Assembly (NCBI GenBank): GCA_964476375.1
Contig: CAYYZW010000075.1
Location: 1 to 8,245 of the forward strand
DNA length: 8,245 nt
Direction: 5' to 3'
Source of the DNA: SAT2750 sp964476375
Lineage (GTDB): Bacteria; Planctomycetota; Planctomycetia; Pirellulales; Pirellulaceae
The notes beneath the pieces were generated by a model that had not been told where the DNA came from, ran no database searches, and was given only the letters and a program-made list of their open reading frames with translations. Of the stretch, positions 5,882 to 8,245 are shown in pieces (positions within the stretch are counted from its first letter, which is position 1; each line of letters opens with the position of its first letter). Made by a program: the position numbers and the translations under genes.

Positions 5882-7333
5882 ATGAGACCACACGTCGAGC
5901 ATCTTCAGCAACTGACCCGTCGTCATTTCCTGCGTGACTGCCAGCTGGGACTGGGGGCGATGGCCCTGTCCGGACTGGGGACACGGTCCGCTTCGGCTGT
6001 CCCGGGCGGGTTCGTCAATCCACTGGCTGCCAGGGATCCGCACTTTGCACCCACGGCCAAGCGGGTGATCTACCTGCACCTGGCGGGCTCGCCGCCGCAC
6101 CTGGATCTTTTGGATTACAAGCCGGAACTGGTGCGCCGCAACGATGAAAAATGCCCCGACGAGTTCTACAAGGGAAAGCGTTTTGCCTTCACCTCGGCCC
6201 ATCCCACGCTGCTGGGGACCCCACAGGAGTTCAAGCAGCATGGGGAGAGTGGCGCCTGGATGTCGGCGGCGATTCCCAAGCTGGCCGGTGTGGCCGACGA
6301 GCTGACGATTGTCAAGTCGATGTACACCGAGCAGTTTAACCATGCCCCGGCCCAGCTGTTGCTCTATACCGGCTCTCCCCGCTCGGGCCGTCCCTCGCTC
6401 GGTTCCTGGGTGACGTACGGGCTGGGTTCGGAGAACGAGGACCTGCCCGGTTTCGTGGTGCTGATCTCCGGGGGCGTCAGTCCCAGCGGTGGCAAGGATA
6501 ACTGGGGAAGTGGATTCCTCCCCTCGGTCTTCCAGGGCGTGCAGTGTCGAAGCAAGGGGGATCCGGTCCTCTACGTGAACAACCCCAAGGGAATGGATCG
6601 TGAATTGCGACGGGCCAGTCTCGACGCGCTGCGGGACCTGAACCAGCTGCAGGCCAGGGAGCTGGGGAGCCCGGAGACAATCACCCGGATTGCCCAGTAC
6701 GAGCTGGCCTTCCGCATGCAGACGTCCGTGCCCGGCGTGATGGATATCAGCCAGGAGACCAAGGAGACGCTCGAATCATACGGGGCGATGCCCGGGGAAT
6801 CGAGTTTTGCCAATAACTGTCTGCTGGCACGGCGGCTGGCCGAGAACGGGGTCCGCTTTATCCAGCTGTTTGACTGGGGATGGGATTTTCACGGGACCAA
6901 CAAGAGCCGTGGAATCCGCGAGGGCCTGGTTGATCGCTGCAAGCCAATGGACCAGGCTGTCTCGACGCTGATCGCCGACCTCAAGCAGCGGGGGATGCTC
7001 GACGAGACGCTGGTCATCTGCAGCGGCGAGTTTGGCCGCACCCCCTTCCGCGAGGGCCGTACCGCCAAGAGCGATGTGCTCGGACGGGACCACTTCCCGG
7101 ACTGTTACTCGCTCTTCATGGCGGGTGGCGGGATGAAGCCGGGTCTCAGTTACGGGGCCTCCGATGAGCTCGGTTTCCGGCCGGCGGAGAACAAGGTACA
7201 TATTCATGACCTGCAGGCCACGATCCTGCACGCCCTGGGATTTGACCACGAGCGGCTGACGCATCGCTTCCAGGGCCGTGACTACCGGCTGACCGACGTG
7301 CACGGTTCGGTCGTCAAGGGACTGCTGGCCTGA
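5882..7333 (+). CDS. DUF1501 family protein B, Tat-exported
   Basis: From the chosen ATG this is a 483-residue DUF1501 protein of the subtype usually paired with PSCyt/PSD1 genes. A twin-arginine signal LTRRHFLRDCQLGLGAMALSG (11-31; key residues Arg13, Arg14, Phe16, Leu17) predicts Tat export, with a possible cleavage near SASA (36-39). Family blocks are YLHLAGSPPHLDLLDYKPEL (64-83), FIQLFDWGWDFHG (326-338), GEFGRTP (382-388), LGRDHFPDCYS (400-410) and MAGGGMKPG (413-421). It differs from protein A in the first block (AGSPPHLDLLDYKP against NGGPSHLDLFDLKP) and has a longer middle section, so the two are distant paralogues rather than a recent duplication. An in-frame ATG at 5846 would overlap the preceding gene and lacks a ribosome binding site. 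The gaps of 13 and 14 bp to its neighbours indicate one operon. It probably works with the PSCyt1 protein outside the cytoplasm; its reaction is unknown. Confidence 0.92.
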   Translation: MRPHVEHLQQLTRRHFLRDCQLGLGAMALSGLGTRSASAVPGGFVNPLAARDPHFAPTAKRVIYLHLAGSPPHLDLLDYKPELVRRNDEKCPDEFYKGKRFAFTSAHPTLLGTPQEFKQHGESGAWMSAAIPKLAGVADELTIVKSMYTEQFNHAPAQLLLYTGSPRSGRPSLGSWVTYGLGSENEDLPGFVVLISGGVSPSGGKDNWGSGFLPSVFQGVQCRSKGDPVLYVNNPKGMDRELRRASLDALRDLNQLQARELGSPETITRIAQYELAFRMQTSVPGVMDISQETKETLESYGAMPGESSFANNCLLARRLAENGVRFIQLFDWGWDFHGTNKSRGIREGLVDRCKPMDQAVSTLIADLKQRGMLDETLVICSGEFGRTPFREGRTAKSDVLGRDHFPDCYSLFMAGGGMKPGLSYGASDELGFRPAENKVHIHDLQATILHALGFDHERLTHRFQGRDYRLTDVHGSVVKGLLA

Positions 7334-7347
7334 GGCCGACGGGGGAG

Positions 7348-8245
7348 ATGATGGAATCGATTCGCGTGGCGGCCGTCAGTATCAACAGCCCCCTGGGGGA
7401 TGTGGCCGGCGTGCTCGATGCCCTCGACGAGTGGACCCGCAAGGCCGCGGATGACGGGGCGGAACTGGTTGTTTTTCCGGAACTGCAGATCCACGGCCAC
7501 TGCACGCCCACCACCTGGGACCTGGCCGAGCAGATCCCGGACGGGGAGAGCACGCGACGGGTCGAGCAGATTGCCAGTACCTACGGTGTCTTTATCTCGG
7601 TCGGCCTGAGTGAAAAAGAGAACGATATCGTCTTTAACACGCAGATGCTGATCGGCCCCGACGGGTTTATCGGTAAGCAGCGCAAGATTCACTGCTCGCG
7701 GGACGAGGTGCTGTTTTACAAGGGAGGCCTGGATCTGCCGGTTTTTGATATTGGCAAGTGCAAGCTGGCCTCGATCATCTGTTACGACAACCAGTTTCCC
7801 GAGCTGGCCCGGATTCTGGCGCTGCGGGGGGCGGACCTGCTGCTGATGCCACACGCGGCGAGGGTGAAGATGTGGGATGAGACACCCGAGTCGATGGCGG
7901 CTGCCCGGCAGCACACGCACGACTACTTTATCTCCTGCTACGCCATGCGGGCCCGGGAGAACGCCTGTTTTGCGGTCCTGGCCAACCAGGCGGGCCGGGC
8001 CGGCTATGTGGATACTTACCCCAAGGATTCTCCCAACCAGCCGCATCACTGCGGCGGGGCGATCTTCTTTGCCCCTGACGGGGAGGTGATCGCCTCGTCC
8101 CAGCGTGAGGAGATTCGTGACGAGATGGTGGTCACCACGCTGGAAAAATCCCGGCTTGATGCCGAGCGGGCCCTGCCGAATTACACGCTTCGCACGCGGC
8201 GGCCGGAACTCTACGGGGAGCTGATCCGCGAGCAGGTGCGAAGCT
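7348..8245 (+). CDS. Nitrilase-superfamily C-N hydrolase (partial, 3' end off window)
   Basis: The frame is open for 299 codons to the window edge and most of the catalytic domain is present. The nitrilase triad is visible: Glu45 in VVFPELQIHG, Lys113 in QRKIHCSRDE and Cys145 in SIICYDNQFPELAR. Glu120 is the expected fourth acidic residue. PDGEVIASS (243-251) and RRPELYGEL (284-292) near the end are typical of the N-carbamoyl-amino-acid or carbamoylputrescine amidase side of the superfamily. The enzyme would hydrolyse a linear amide or carbamoyl group to an acid, releasing ammonia (plus CO2 if carbamoyl); the substrate is not predictable. No signal peptide is visible, so it should act in the cytoplasm. 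ATG codons occur at 7348 and 7351. The G-rich GGGGGAG (7341-7347) abuts the first and is slightly better spaced for the second. The gene starts 14 bp after DUF1501 protein B, in apparent operon with it. The C-terminus may be nearly complete. Confidence 0.88.
   Translation, partial: MMESIRVAAVSINSPLGDVAGVLDALDEWTRKAADDGAELVVFPELQIHGHCTPTTWDLAEQIPDGESTRRVEQIASTYGVFISVGLSEKENDIVFNTQMLIGPDGFIGKQRKIHCSRDEVLFYKGGLDLPVFDIGKCKLASIICYDNQFPELARILALRGADLLLMPHAARVKMWDETPESMAAARQHTHDYFISCYAMRARENACFAVLANQAGRAGYVDTYPKDSPNQPHHCGGAIFFAPDGEVIASSQREEIRDEMVVTTLEKSRLDAERALPNYTLRTRRPELYGELIREQVRS

Noticed and set aside
853..7333. Recent tandem duplication, because both DUF1501 proteins are 483 residues long
   Set aside because: Sequences differ in most positions outside the GEFGRTP and GRDH blocks and align only with gaps, so the equal length is a coincidence.
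7282..8049. Minus-strand open frame of 255 codons opposite the nitrilase gene
   Set aside because: The plus strand carries a complete nitrilase triad and family motifs over the same stretch; the antisense product looks like no known protein.

Overview
The window is GC-rich, densely coding bacterial DNA whose gene families point to Planctomycetota, or less likely a related PVC phylum. The marker families are a very large secreted protein with the planctomycete cytochrome PSCyt1, DUF1549 and DUF1553 (PSD1) domains, plus two different DUF1501 proteins. These families are greatly expanded in planctomycetes and scarce elsewhere. I see no RNA gene, mobile element, CRISPR array or prophage.

Layout. 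On the minus strand, 1-660 is the N-terminal part of an alpha/beta hydrolase of acetyl-xylan-esterase type; its 3' end lies off the left edge. A 192-bp divergent intergenic region (661-852) follows. All genes to the right are on the plus strand: DUF1501 protein A (853-2304), an 87-bp gap, the PSCyt1/DUF1549/DUF1553 protein (2392-5868), a 13-bp gap, DUF1501 protein B (5882-7333), a 14-bp gap, and a nitrilase-superfamily amidohydrolase (7348 to beyond the right edge). The last three genes look like one transcription unit. Protein A may share it, as no convincing terminator separates it from the next gene.

How the parts may work together. The PSCyt1 protein has a Sec-type signal peptide and two CxxCH motifs, so it should be exported and may carry c-type heme. 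Both DUF1501 proteins begin with twin-arginine signals, so they are probably exported already folded. The PSCyt1 protein also carries a discoidin/F-type-lectin-like domain nested inside another non-catalytic domain, which suggests that the complex binds a glycan. The amidohydrolase and the divergent esterase lack signal peptides and would act in the cytoplasm, perhaps on imported breakdown products. The shared pathway is inferred from gene order. The biochemical role of the PSCyt/PSD1/DUF1501 set is, to my knowledge, not established.

Overall this is a recognisable planctomycete locus rather than an obviously new system. The points most worth checking are the nested lectin-like domain, the cytochrome protein flanked by two divergent DUF1501 types, and the linked amidohydrolase.
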